This document shows positions 1 to 10,748 of a stretch of 64,000 bases of DNA, one piece after another. The notes under the pieces were generated by a model, which was not told the DNA's origin, made no database searches, and worked only from the letters and a program-made list of their open reading frames with translations. Made by a program: the position numbers and the translations under genes. The stretch comes from Lojkania enalia (Eukaryota > Ascomycota > Dothideomycetes > Pleosporales), in contig ML986590.1 in the NCBI GenBank assembly GCA_010094045.1, positions 8,382-72,381 on the forward strand, written 5' to 3'. The stretch's first letter is position 1, and each line of letters starts with the position of its first letter.

Positions 1-2930
1 AGCCTAGGTATATAATAAAGAACTAGAGATTAACTAGGAGATTAACTAGGAGAATATTAATCCTAGTACTACTACTAATAAGAAGCTGCTATAAAAGTAT
101 ATTTATTAAGAAATTTATAAACTTCTATAGTTTATATAATAAATTACTATTATAAATATATTATTATGTTAGATTAAGCTATATAAGATTAATAGTTAAG
201 GAGCGTACTACTATAGTCTATAATATACTATAGTATACTACCCTAGAATTTAATAAAGCGAGATTAGTCTAATCTATAATAAATAGCTATAATAAAGCCC
301 TAGAATATTATACTATATATACTCTTACTAAGCTACTTTCTAAAGTATACTAATTAGTTAAACTCTAAGGAAACCCAGTCTATATAACTCTACCTTAACC
401 TATACTCTATTATTAAGTAGCTACTCTAACCCTACCTATACTCTAGACTAATTAGTAAAACCCTAACCTTAACTCTACCCTACTTACGTAAGACTCTAAC
501 CCCAACCTAATCTATACCTATCTACCAGCCTAAGGTATATTATATAAGATACTACTTTTTCCCTCTACTCTATATTATTCTTATAAACCTATTACGCTAA
601 TATAAACGTATTTAAAGCTCTACTATTAAGTAGTACTTTAAGCTTTCTTCTATTAAACTCTACTTAGAGTATTATATATAAAAGTATTATACTAGTAACC
701 CTTCTAATAGCTTTCCTACCTAGTTTCTTAATATAGCTATTACTTGAGGAGCTACTTAGTTTTTTAATTAAGATAGAAAGAACTCTATCTTTTTCTTCTC
801 TTCTCTATATAATAGATATCTATCTATATTATATCTTATCTATAGTTTTTAGGCGTAAACAGCTTTTACCTATTTACTATATATCTTATACTTCTATTCT
901 AAGAAATACTATTACTATTTAATTAGTTAGTAATCTTTATCTAATTCTTACTATTTAACTACTCTAAATACTTTTTAGTAGTATTAGTATCTAACTATAT
1001 ATTATTTTTAGTTTAAAGCTTTATATTCTTCTAAATATATATTATCTTTAGGATATTTCTTTTTCTTAGATATATTTACTCCTATTATCTTATAAGCTAT
1101 AATATTAAGTCACCCTCTAATATTTCTCTATATCTTTCTTACCTCTAAAATTAACTTCTTTAGCTCTTTAGCTTCTACGACAATTTTACTAAGCTGATAT
1201 AGATACTCTATTCTAAGGTAAATTAAACTTCTATAAATCTAATAATACCTATTTTCTATATAATCCTCTATCTTATTTTAAGATAGTAAAATTCTTAGTA
1301 ATAATTATATATCTATTTTTAGCTATACTTCTAACTTTATCTTAATACTCTTATATATTAAGTAATTATCCTAGTAATAGTTAACCTAATCTTTTTTACA
1401 GCTATTCTTATAGGGTAGTATATATTTCCCTTTTTTACCTTTTACTTATTTTATAGAGTAGCCTTAGTATATCTCCTATATATACTTAAATATTTCTTTA
1501 TCTATAATCTTTTCTACTAACTTTACTATAACTTTTAATATACTTTAGCTATTTTAGAATATTACTTCTTTAAATAGTATATTCTAATATTTCTAGGGGT
1601 ATAATCTTATCTAATATATCTTATTATAGATCTAGTACTTTTTTTACTTTATTCTTTCTAGGATTAATATACTATCGAGTCAGTATATCTAGTAGATATT
1701 TTATATATCTAATAACTACTACTACTCTTCTTAGCTGCGGCTAATAATTACTTCCCTCTTTTACTAAATAGTATATTTCGCATCTATTATCTATATAATA
1801 TATCTAGTACTATATTAGTTATTAGTATCTATTAATAGGTTATATAGTTATTATTTAAGCTTCTTTCTTCTTATTTAGATATTTTTTTATATAGTACCCT
1901 TTTTATCTATATAGAAAATATACTCTCTTCTTAAGCCTTTCTTTCTTAAGATTACTTATCCTTAATTATTAGTAGTTCTTTCTCTTATCCTTTTTAACTT
2001 TTCTAAGGACTATTAAATTACTATTTTATAATGCTATCTTACTTTCCTTTCTAATTAGTATAAATATTTATAGCTAAAATTATTTCTCTATCTCCTATTT
2101 ATATTAATAGTTATTAATTCTAACTACTAATTCGATTATTTCTAATAACTCTATTAACCTTTCTTTTCTAATTAGGTTATCTTTAACCTTATTCTTAAAT
2201 CCTTTATAGAAGATTCCTACTAATATACTATTATCTTATTCTAGTCTAGTACTAAGTCTCTAAAACTCTATAATATAATCTATTACCTTTTTAGTCTAGA
2301 TTAGTTTTAATAGTTTTCTTTATACTTTCTATTCTATATCTACTTCTCTAAAAACGTTTTAGATCTTATTTTTAAATTCTTCTCAACTCTTAAAAAGTTT
2401 ATCTATAGATTTTCTAGTCTTCTTTATATTATTTCTATTCTCTAGCTAATTAGCTATAAACGGTTTAATTTATACTAGTAGTATCTCTTCTATATTTATT
2501 ATTATAGCTAAGATCTTATCCTTATCTAGGAAAAAGATTATACTATTAAACCTAAAGTATAGCTCTATTAATATAAGAAAAGGGTTAATATATTCTTTCT
2601 TACTATTAAACTTCTTTAGTAAAGCTATCTTAGTTTATACTTATTATTTAACTTTAGCTAGGTTAGTTTTAACTACAGCTAGCTTATATTATATCTATAT
2701 AATACGGGTCTTCTATTTCTATACTTTTTATACTATAGCTTTTTTTAGAACTTATAGCCTTTAGGTTATTATAACTTAACTTTATAATATAGTAGATATT
2801 TTTTAGATAGTTCCTATTCTCTTAATATTAAATAGTTATTATATTACTAATCTATATACTAGGGCCTTATTTATATTAGATTAATTAGAGGTAGTAGCTT
2901 TAGTAAAAAGAGAGTAGTAGAATTACCTAG
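1..2930 (-). repeat. RIP-degraded LTR-type retroelement (gag region recognisable)
   Basis: Nearly 3 kb of extremely A+T-rich DNA dominated by TA dinucleotides, with no open frame of useful length on either strand. This is what repeat-induced point mutation (CpA to TpA) leaves in Pezizomycotina repeats. On the minus strand around 1930-1880 the frame keeps the spacing of a retroviral-type CCHC zinc knuckle (C-x2-C-x4-H-x4-C), but all three Cys and the His positions now read Tyr, the change expected from G-to-A / C-to-T mutation of TGY and CAY codons. That places a gag gene on the minus strand with any pol region running toward position 1. I could not find protease, reverse transcriptase or integrase motifs, so Ty3/gypsy versus Ty1/copia is undecided. 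The element is cut by the left edge of the window. Confidence 0.7.
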
Positions 2931-3115
2931 TTCTTTAAGTATAACAAATATATTCTTAGAAGTCTAATATAGTAACGAGATAAATCTATGAGAATAACTA
3001 TACAGGACTTAATCTTCTAAGGAGATTCCCCATCTTATATAGTTAGGTCTAAGACCGCCAAGCCTCGCTTGTTAGGTCTGTCAGGTCTGTTAGGTTTGTT
3101 CTGCCATACCTAACA
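2930..3115 (-). repeat. possible 5' LTR of the degraded retroelement
   Basis: Upstream of the gag remnant on the minus strand, the base composition becomes normal. The sequence starting at 3115 begins TGTTAGG, a typical TG LTR start. It contains a TATATAAG box at about 3041-3028 and then grades into the A+T-rich element. Short direct repeats of TTAGGT/CAGGTCTG lie at 3078-3100. No matching second LTR is inside the window and no primer-binding site was recognised, so both limits are tentative. Confidence 0.3.
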
Positions 3116-3439
3116 CTTCTGCTATTATCACGTGCATAGGTTGTGCTATACCTTGTCGTCTAACCAATCGTCTCCCCAGTTCCCGCAGTCCCACTGCTCA
3201 CTGTCCGATGATTGGTCCTTAACATGCTTCTGCCTGTTATTACCTTGTTGGTCCTCGTCCGAGTCGACCTGCACAGTAGCTGATGTTGGATCAAGCCCTA
3301 GCCACAGAGGCGGTGCCTCTTGGCGTTCTGTGTTCATAACATAGATCTCCTACCTAGATTAAGCTCTGCGTAGTTATTGCATTGAATATATTTATTACCA
3401 CTATATTCTGAGAACAGCAATCCTTTACTTTCTCTTCAC

Positions 3440-3868
3440 TAAAGCCTAACCTCCTAACCTCGGCATACGTAGCGCAGGCCACACCCGCTACGTAAGACTG
3501 GAAGATTGCTTGGCCGTGGTACCAGCGGTATACTAGGTTAGTGACACCTAACTAGCCTAGCGAGTAGTAGGTAGTTAATCTGCTATAGCTTATACAGTAG
3601 TATAAGAGGGCGCAAACCCTCGTAAGTCTAGATTAAGTATATAGCTAGCAATCGCCTACTCCTTTAGAGTAAACAGCTTCTTTGAATTCGGCTTGTAATC
3701 GCCTTGTGTAAGGATACTAGCTCGCCGGTCACGCAGCGTCGTTTCGGGGATGTTATAGGTAGAGGCAGCCTGTCATACGCTTTGAATTTGGCCATTATTA
3801 AGAGCTATCATAGCAAGTAATATACTAGCTTCTTTGTAGGGTACGCTAGCAGGTGGTTGTTGAGCCAT
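3440..3868 (-). pseudogene. RIP-mutated pogo/Fot1-type transposase N-terminus
   Basis: Reading the minus strand from the ATG at 3868 gives a frame resembling the helix-turn-helix (psq/CENP-B-like) N-terminus of fungal pogo/Fot1 DDE transposases. Key landmarks are a YNIPETTLRDR segment, then a PNSKKL segment, then LDLRGFAP. The frame is broken by a TGA where CGA would fit and by TAG/TAA codons where CAG/CAA would fit, all C-to-T changes. After about 3585 stops are frequent, though residual similarity may reach about 3440. No catalytic DDE domain is present, so the element is truncated. The untranslated segment at 3869-3930, upstream of the ATG on the minus strand, includes an AAAAGCGAGCCGCGCACC stretch of the kind found near the ends of such elements. 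Not functional. Confidence 0.65.
3466..3494. repeat. 9-bp perfect inverted repeat
   Basis: TACGTAGCG at 3466-3474 and its exact complement CGCTACGTA at 3486-3494 flank an 11-nt loop. It lies inside transposon remnants and could be an element end or hairpin. No function can be assigned. Confidence 0.5.
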
Positions 3869-4119
3869 GGTAGTTGAAAGCTAGAGCGCCAGCGAAAGTT
3901 GATGAGGTGCGCGGCTCGCTTTTGGAGTACGTTAACCCCTAAACAGAACATGAATATATGAACGCCGTGCAGATCCTTATGGGGCGGATTGCCTTTTGCG
4001 GCAATCGCAACGTGATAAACCTCTCTTCTATTCTCTACAATACATCCAACCTCAAAACATTAACTAACGCAACTCAAAGCCATCCCCAACCACCTCCCCC
4101 ATCCCCCTTCGACCCGCCC

Positions 4120-5114
4120 TCAAAACACCATAGCCCCACCATCAACAATGATATCTGTCCCATTAATATACCTCCCTGCATTACTACACAGCAGGACCAA
4201 CGGCCCCGTCAGTTCCCACGGATCCCCCATCCTACCCATAGGATTTCTCTGATTCCACATATCCCTCGCTCGTGTTAGCCCCCTGCCCTCATTCAAAATT
4301 GTATCCATATACCCTGGACTCATCGTATTGACGCGGATACCATAGCTACTCCACTCCGCCGCTAGGCTCTTCGCCAAGCTAAGCAGCGCTGTCTTCGAGC
4401 TGTTATACGCACACTGCGGTTGCGGATAATTGGTGTGGTGCGCGGAGATCGAGGCTGTGAAGACAATGCTGCCTCCGGTATGCTGCTCCCTAATCTGGCG
4501 CGCGACAGCCTGTGCACAAAGGAAGGAGCCCATGAGATTGATATCGTGCGTCCGGCGCCATTCGCTGGCGCTCATATCTATGGCCGGCGTGACGCCTACC
4601 ACACCTGCGAAGCAGCATAGGATGTTGATCGAGCCGAGGACTTTAACTGTGCTTTGTATGGCTGTTTGGATCTGGGCTTCGTTGCGCACGTCGACGGCTT
4701 CGGTCATGATTCTGCGGTCCGGAAATTTCAAGTGTAGAGTTTTGATGGAGTCGAAGGCTTGCTCAGGATTTAGATCCCATAACGCAAGGCCTGAGGCACC
4801 GTGCTCTAGTAGGGCACGCGCGGCTTCGAGGCCAAGAGTACCAGCTCCTCCAGTAACTATCCAGACTATTAGGATCGATTGAAATTGTGATTGGGAAGTG
4901 TTGGATGTGGGAGGCGATTTTTTTACCCTCGTACTAAATCTCACGTACTGACTACATTTCCTTTGACCTGGAATCTATACTGTGCTCTTTGGGATGAATT
5001 CAGATTTTCTGGCGGCGGCCGAGGAGCCGTTAGGGGGTTGTCCCTAGTCGATAGAAGCATCTCTGGAATTTGGCGGGATGTCAGGGAAGCTCTATCTTCT
5101 GGAGCGCCCGACAT
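4120..5114 (-). CDS. short-chain dehydrogenase/reductase (classical SDR)
   Basis: NAD(P)-dependent oxidoreductase of about 303 aa. I place exon 1 at 5114-4949 and exon 2 at 4865-4120, with an 83-bp intron (donor GTACGT, acceptor AATAG). Splicing joins the Rossmann strand smoothly. A longer unspliced frame also exists, but its N-terminus does not look like an SDR. Visible motifs are TGGAGTLG (cofactor glycine motif, residues 60-67), a serine in FTASIS (about 194-196), Y209 and K213 in YNSSK (catalytic Tyr-Lys), the structural Asn near 165, and NTMSPG after the active site. The C-terminus (GRMGDPWE, then INGTDIIVDGG) resembles sugar-alcohol or polyol dehydrogenases such as D-arabinitol dehydrogenase or L-xylulose reductase, but the substrate cannot be set from sequence. 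Cytosolic: no signal or membrane segment. It lies next to the RIP-mutated transposon block yet looks intact. Confidence 0.85.
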
Positions 5115-5800
5115 CTTAAAAAGCAACTAAACGTCAGGTACAAGTTTGCTGGAATAATACGCTTAAAAAAAAAAAAAATAAAATAAAATAAAATAAAAAT
5201 AAAAAACCCGATGAATGTAGCTGCAAGTTGGGAATTGTAAGCAGGAGGGGGTTGAGACCGTATAGGGTGGTATAGATAGATGTATTGATGGTGTGCTGTG
5301 GTGTTCCCTTGACCTCTCGGTCAAGATACGACGGGGAATTATATAGTACATGAGACTGCTTAGTCAAGGGCTGCATAGCTGACCAGGCACGTGACCTGAG
5401 CTTACAGGAATCAACGGGGGGCTTGTGTTGTCGTCTGGCCGATGGCGAACTTGAGGAAAACGGCTCCCGCCCCACTATTTCCTAATATCCGATCTATCCC
5501 CGTTTGCTACGCCACTTAGCTCTAATCGTTTGGCGTCGGTCTTCACTACCGGTACCATGCATTAAGGAGTCCCTAGAGCGACTATTTAAGCATGGATTAT
5601 AGAGTAGAAATGCTGAGGCAATATATTGGGCCTAAACGAGATATCAATGCTACAAGGCTGATATGTATGAACGTCTAATACATAAGCATATAAAAAGTAT
5701 AAGCTAGAGTATAGCAACTGTATAACGGCAACTATCATACCCTGTCACTCTGGCATTTGGATATCCCGAGCTCAGAAGTAGCCTCGCCCCTTGCCACACC
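5115..5800. other. intergenic; A-rich microsatellite
   Basis: No gene seen between the head of the dehydrogenase gene and the tail of the BTB gene. It contains a poly-A/(AAAAT)n tract at about 5165-5207, and probably the dehydrogenase promoter and the BTB gene's 3' UTR. Confidence 0.5.
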
Positions 5801-8800
5801 TTAGGCTCTACCACCTCTTCTACCACCGTGACCTCCTCTATAGCCCCTTCCTCTGCCTCTGCCTCTATCACTATTTCCCTGCTTTTGCGCAGACTTGGGG
5901 GTCATCGTCTCATGGGACGTAACAGCGGGATTGACATCTCTGTTTCCTTTACCTCGTTCGACGTTCTCTTCGCCATCCATTTTGTCCTTGGCTTTACCTT
6001 TCCCTTTATTGCTCCTGTTCTTTCCCGTTCCGCGATCCGCCCTTGCTACTCGCTCTTCAGCCCGTTTCCTTTGCTCTTCTTCGAAGATAACTCTCTTGCT
6101 CTCCTGATCCCACCACTCTTGGAATTCTTGCTCCTGCTGGATATCCTGGAGACTTCGTTTCGTTGCCGCATCACGCACACAGACCTTCTCCGCTTGCTGG
6201 AGGGAAAGGATCTCGGACATACTCAGGTTCTGACTAGGAGACGTGGGCGAGTGGAATGGAAGTGGGATGTGACGAACAGAATGCGGTGTTGGGATAGGCG
6301 TGGTCGAAACGGCCATTCCTCGCTCGGATGAAGACGGTCGGCCCTGAGAAGCTCGGGTCCCACTCGAAGCAGACCTTAGCACTTGTTGGGGCGTCTGCTG
6401 GTTCTTCTGTTTTGAGATTGTCTTACTGTTCGCAATGGTTTGGCGCATGGTCAGTTGAGGGGGGCTTGGTAGACTAGAGGCCGAAGGGGGAGATGCTACT
6501 GGAGCAATGTTATTCTGCGTTATTTTCCGATGGGACATTGCCTGCCAAGGTGACATTGCTGGTGGAGCTGGTTGAGTCTTTTCAATCGTCGTCGGCCGTC
6601 CCAGTAGCTGAGCTTGAAGTTTCTTGCGCTGTTTTTGAGACATCTTGGCATGAAAGGATCCTGAGGGTTTTTCATCAATTACTTGTTGTGAGAGGCTGAG
6701 CGATAAGTTCGACGGCCTGTCCGTTGCTGCTTGCGCCATAATATCCTTCAAGTCCAGCTTGGTAGCCGTTAAAGGTGCTGGACCCCATGGTCTTCCTGAT
6801 GGTCTATTATCCTGAGTAGGGGTGGAAGTGATTAGGCGCTGAGACTGCAGATTCACAGAGTCCATACTAGCCAAAGGTCTGACATCGCTAGCTTCTGCAG
6901 ATGTCTCCTCGGAACACCCGAAGGGAGTCTGCACATGTTTCTTCGTCATCTTAGCGGTGAATAGAGGAGTACGGATTTTACCGCCCAAGTCATCATAGTC
7001 ATCATCATCATCATCATCGTCGGCATCCGACATCTCAAACATAAGGTCTGGTATAGAGGTTTTGTCCTTGAGTGCAGGTGGGACCGATGGGCTTTCTGCT
7101 CCCATTCTCGCTTCTCGTGATGCTCTTCGACGAGTCCGTTGTCTCAATGGAGAGGCTGACAGTTCTTCTAAGCTTTGCGCCCGGAAAGATGAGGAAGTTG
7201 TTGCGTTAGCGTCCGCAAATTTGTTCGATAGAACAATCGCATCAACCTTAGCACGCTTTCCTTGTTCTACTCTTTCTGCAAGTTCAGGATATTTTTCAAA
7301 GAGCAGCACTTCCGCTTCTCCGCTCTTCGCAAAAGGCAGGTTCGCGAGTTGATTACCACGAACAACTTGGTTAAGCTCCGCAAGAAGGTCATCTTCTAAC
7401 TCGTCTAAGAATCTAATAATGGGTTAGATAAGAATTTGTCATGGATGGCTAAGCTGAGCCTACCCATTCTGCATGACTGCCTCTAGGCTGAGACAAACAT
7501 ACTCCAGTGCCGCGTTTTTGAACTCTACAACTGAACTAGGTGCAATTGCGTTAAGAAGCGAACAAACATTGCGGGCATTGACTGCAATATTGGTGAGAGA
7601 AGGTTAAATTTCGGGTGCGCAAGGGCTTACCATAACGCCCGATTATTCTTTGGCATATCTGAGACAATCGATCGAGCATTAACTCATTGGCAACTGACAT
7701 GACGTCCATGACGTGGTCAAGGAGCTCCTCGAGGGCAAAAAGGTCATTGAGATCTTCACTGGTAACATTATCAAAGAGTTCCTCGCCAGCATCGGTATAG
7801 ATGTGGCGAACGACAAGTTCGAAAAGCTGAGAGTCGACATGTGTCAAGTCAATTCTGGTTTGAGAAGACTCATCAGCGCGTCGTCCCGCGAGCCATTGGC
7901 CTGCAGCACGGCCCCGATATAAACCTTCGAAGAAAGGACAACGCTGACACAGAATATCAGAGTGAAGAAGCATTTCGCCATCTTCAAGCTCCACAATAAC
8001 ATCACCGCTGTCAAAGAAAGCTGGCTGTCTGACAGCTGACTCAAGATCCGCCGTGAGTGACTTACGGGGATCCACCATCTGTCGAACGGCTTGTTCAAGC
8101 TGGTGGAGTTCCAGCCGGGATGCTACTTTCATGAGCTCCGTACGAGCCGTGTGATATCTGAAAGCCAATTTGGGAGATTGATGAGTGACGTTCCAGAAGT
8201 CCACAACAGAATCTGTGTATGCATATAGTGCCAAGTTGAAAATTGTCAAGAAGTCTAGTCCTTGGAACAAGACTGATGTCTTTTCGCCAACTTTTATGAT
8301 GGCCACCACATCCGGAATGTCGACACTATCGCCGTGAGAACGATAATCGATCAAAGCATCCCTCAGCGGTCTGCTTCGCCCAGAGATGATAAACTCATGA
8401 ACAGGAATGCGAACATTAGATGAAGTAGTTCCAAGTTCCATGTCATAAGCGTGACCTGAAGAGGCCGAAGATTTGCGCAGAATATCGAATATTTCACTCT
8501 CTAGGTCATTTGATTTCAATGTACGCTTACGCAAGGACTGTATATTGGAAGGTCGTTGCCAAAATCGCAGGCTCTGGTCTTCATCGTCCGATGTCTCTTC
8601 GTAGTTCGATAACTCGTTAAAGGATAATAACGGCGCAATGTCATTCAGTAGCCTAGGCTCGTCGACACTAATCTGGGTCCTGGTAACGTCGCAATCTTTT
8701 CGGATGGCGGCATATGCACCGAAAGCTGAGGCTCTGACCGCAACTACGCGAGTTAACCCAGGAACGCGAAGAAATTTATAGTCCTTGGCTCTATATTCTC

Positions 8801-10748
8801 CTGTACTAGCCATGCCTGTGTTCTTAATAGTTGCTCGCTTCGTCCGTCTCCACACACTGCCCGCCTCGGTTGTAAGGATAATAGATCCATCCTGATCAAC
8901 ATCAACGTCTCTGGCTGCCATATGAGCACTTTTAGCTGACCACATCCCGTATGGCTTTGACAAAGCTCCACGAATCTGCTTTGGATTGGTCGTGGAGGTA
9001 TTCACATCTTGACTAGACTCGACGCGTCGAGTGACTGAGACAGTGAATACTTCTCCAGAACTAGATAGCGCACATATCGTGTCTCCACCAGAAGTAATCT
9101 TGCTTATCTTGTTAGGCGTGGTATCGTACTTTGTTGTAAGCCAGCTCTCCTTAAAAAAGCTGTTGGTGAAGCCTTCAAGGGGAAAGTTCAATCGTGCGTA
9201 TCCATAGTTCGCAAAGACCCAGACTTCACGATTCTCCAGCAAGCATATTGTAGCCCCATCTATAGCTGACACCGAAGCGATAGGTGTCGAAAACAGGGAT
9301 GCTGCGACCTTCCGAGGAATGACCTGGGCTTCAAGAGAACGAGCGTCAGAGTCTACAATGCCTAGTTGGCCCTCGTTTTTTCCAAAAGTATACAAGGATG
9401 TCGAGGTGTGGGCAACTGAGTGTATTCGCGATGCTGCAACTCCAATAACGCTTTCTCGCTTCAAAGTTCCAAAGATCTGGCGCGGGATAATCGAAATAGG
9501 GTCATCATCCTTCATACTCGGTTTGGGTAGCGAATACCCTAGCTGACCGAATGCGTTATTACCCCAGGAATAGATTTCTCCTCCGTCTGTAACAGCAAGG
9601 GTATGATTTTGACCCAGCGCGACTGCAACAATTTTCTTTTGTCCAAGGCCACCGGCCTCAATGCATGTAAATTGATATTTTGTGGTCTCATTGCCTGTGC
9701 CCAATCGACCGCCGGGCCCATGACCACACATATAGAGATTAGAAACAGAATCGGAGGTCAAAATAGCAGTGTGCAACTTAGACATTTGCACGTCTTGTAT
9801 CACTAATGGCATGTTGCGAATATGGACAGGTAAGTCGGTCACGGCCTTGGGCTGGATCATATTCGAGTCTTGTATGGCCATGCTCATCGAAAATTGGGCC
9901 TGTGTCTGTCTCTCGCGGTGCTCGCGATATAGTCTTTGAAGAAGATGGTCAGGCCTGCTTAGAACAATGCGCTCTGGAAACTGGCGATCATCTTCATCTC
10001 CAAACCCAAGCGTCACGTTCTTATTGCTCCCAAAGGTATAAACTTCATCACCTCCGAGAAAGATCCGGGGTTGAATGGCAGCCCTGCGTGCCTCATCATC
10101 TCGATCGCCACTGTCCCCATATGCAACCTCGTCATCCGAATCCGAATTATCGGAGACCCCTTCTACTGGACGTGGCGTTCGGTCTTTGATTGTCATAGCA
10201 AACAAATCTAGTGGGCCATATCCTTCTCTGTCTTTTATCTTCACAAGTCCACGACCATGATTGTTAAACCCGGTGGATCCATGACCCAGGATATCTTGAG
10301 TGTCCCTGTTGAGGATTAGGCGCGCGATATCAACATTGCCAAAGTACAAAGCTCTGTGAAGCGGAGTCCAGCTGTTTTCGAGATCTTGGGCGTAGAGGTC
10401 GATCAGTGGATGCTCCAAAAGCGTCCGAGCGAATCCAAGGGCATTCTCGGAAGTTGAGGATGCTGCATGATGCAAGATGGTCAGTCCAGACCCATCCCGA
10501 CTATTGATGTCCGAGCGGGTCAACTGCACCACAGCTGCGCCTGGTGGTTTCCGCCCTTTGCTATTCAAGAGCGGAGATACGCCATAGCTGCCCGGGCTAC
10601 TGTTTACGGCAGTACCGTAACTTCCTCCCTGCCAGCTATTAAAGCTTTTCTGTGTCCCCGGCCGCGCAGAACGGGTGGCGAATTCCAAGACATGCCGGAA
10701 GCTGTCGACATCATCTTCAAAATAGTATTTCCAAAGATAACCACTCAT
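5801..10748 (-). CDS. ankyrin-RCC1-BTB protein (IBtk / Btb3-like)
   Basis: Predicted 1615-aa protein. Exons: 10748-7631, 7581-7464 and 7412-5801, with introns of 49 and 51 bp; both junctions keep frame. Domain order: an N-terminal ankyrin segment (about 70-200, with TILHHAA and TPLHRAL), RCC1-type repeats (about 230-600, e.g. YSWGNNAFGQLGY and YTFGKNEGQLG), a partial BTB-like stretch near 760-830, a clear BTB/POZ fold (about 915-1035, starting DVIVELEDGEMLLHSDI), then a long charged, disordered tail with a poly-Asp run and a C-terminal RG-rich end (RGRGRGRGYRGG). This architecture is that of IBtk in animals and Btb3 in fission yeast, known as substrate adaptors of Cullin-3 ubiquitin ligases. 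The same role here is inferred from architecture. The RG-rich tail suggests RNA or nucleic-acid contact. A reader who stops at the first intron would split this into two genes. Confidence 0.85.

Noticed and set aside
3132..3344. Open frames on both strands in the transposon margin
   Set aside because: They overlap each other, lie between transposon remnants and have no domain.
4420..4882. Plus-strand open frames opposite the dehydrogenase
   Set aside because: Antisense shadows of a clear SDR gene.
5134..5475. Minus-strand frame of 113 codons
   Set aside because: Ends in translation of an A-rich microsatellite; no domain.
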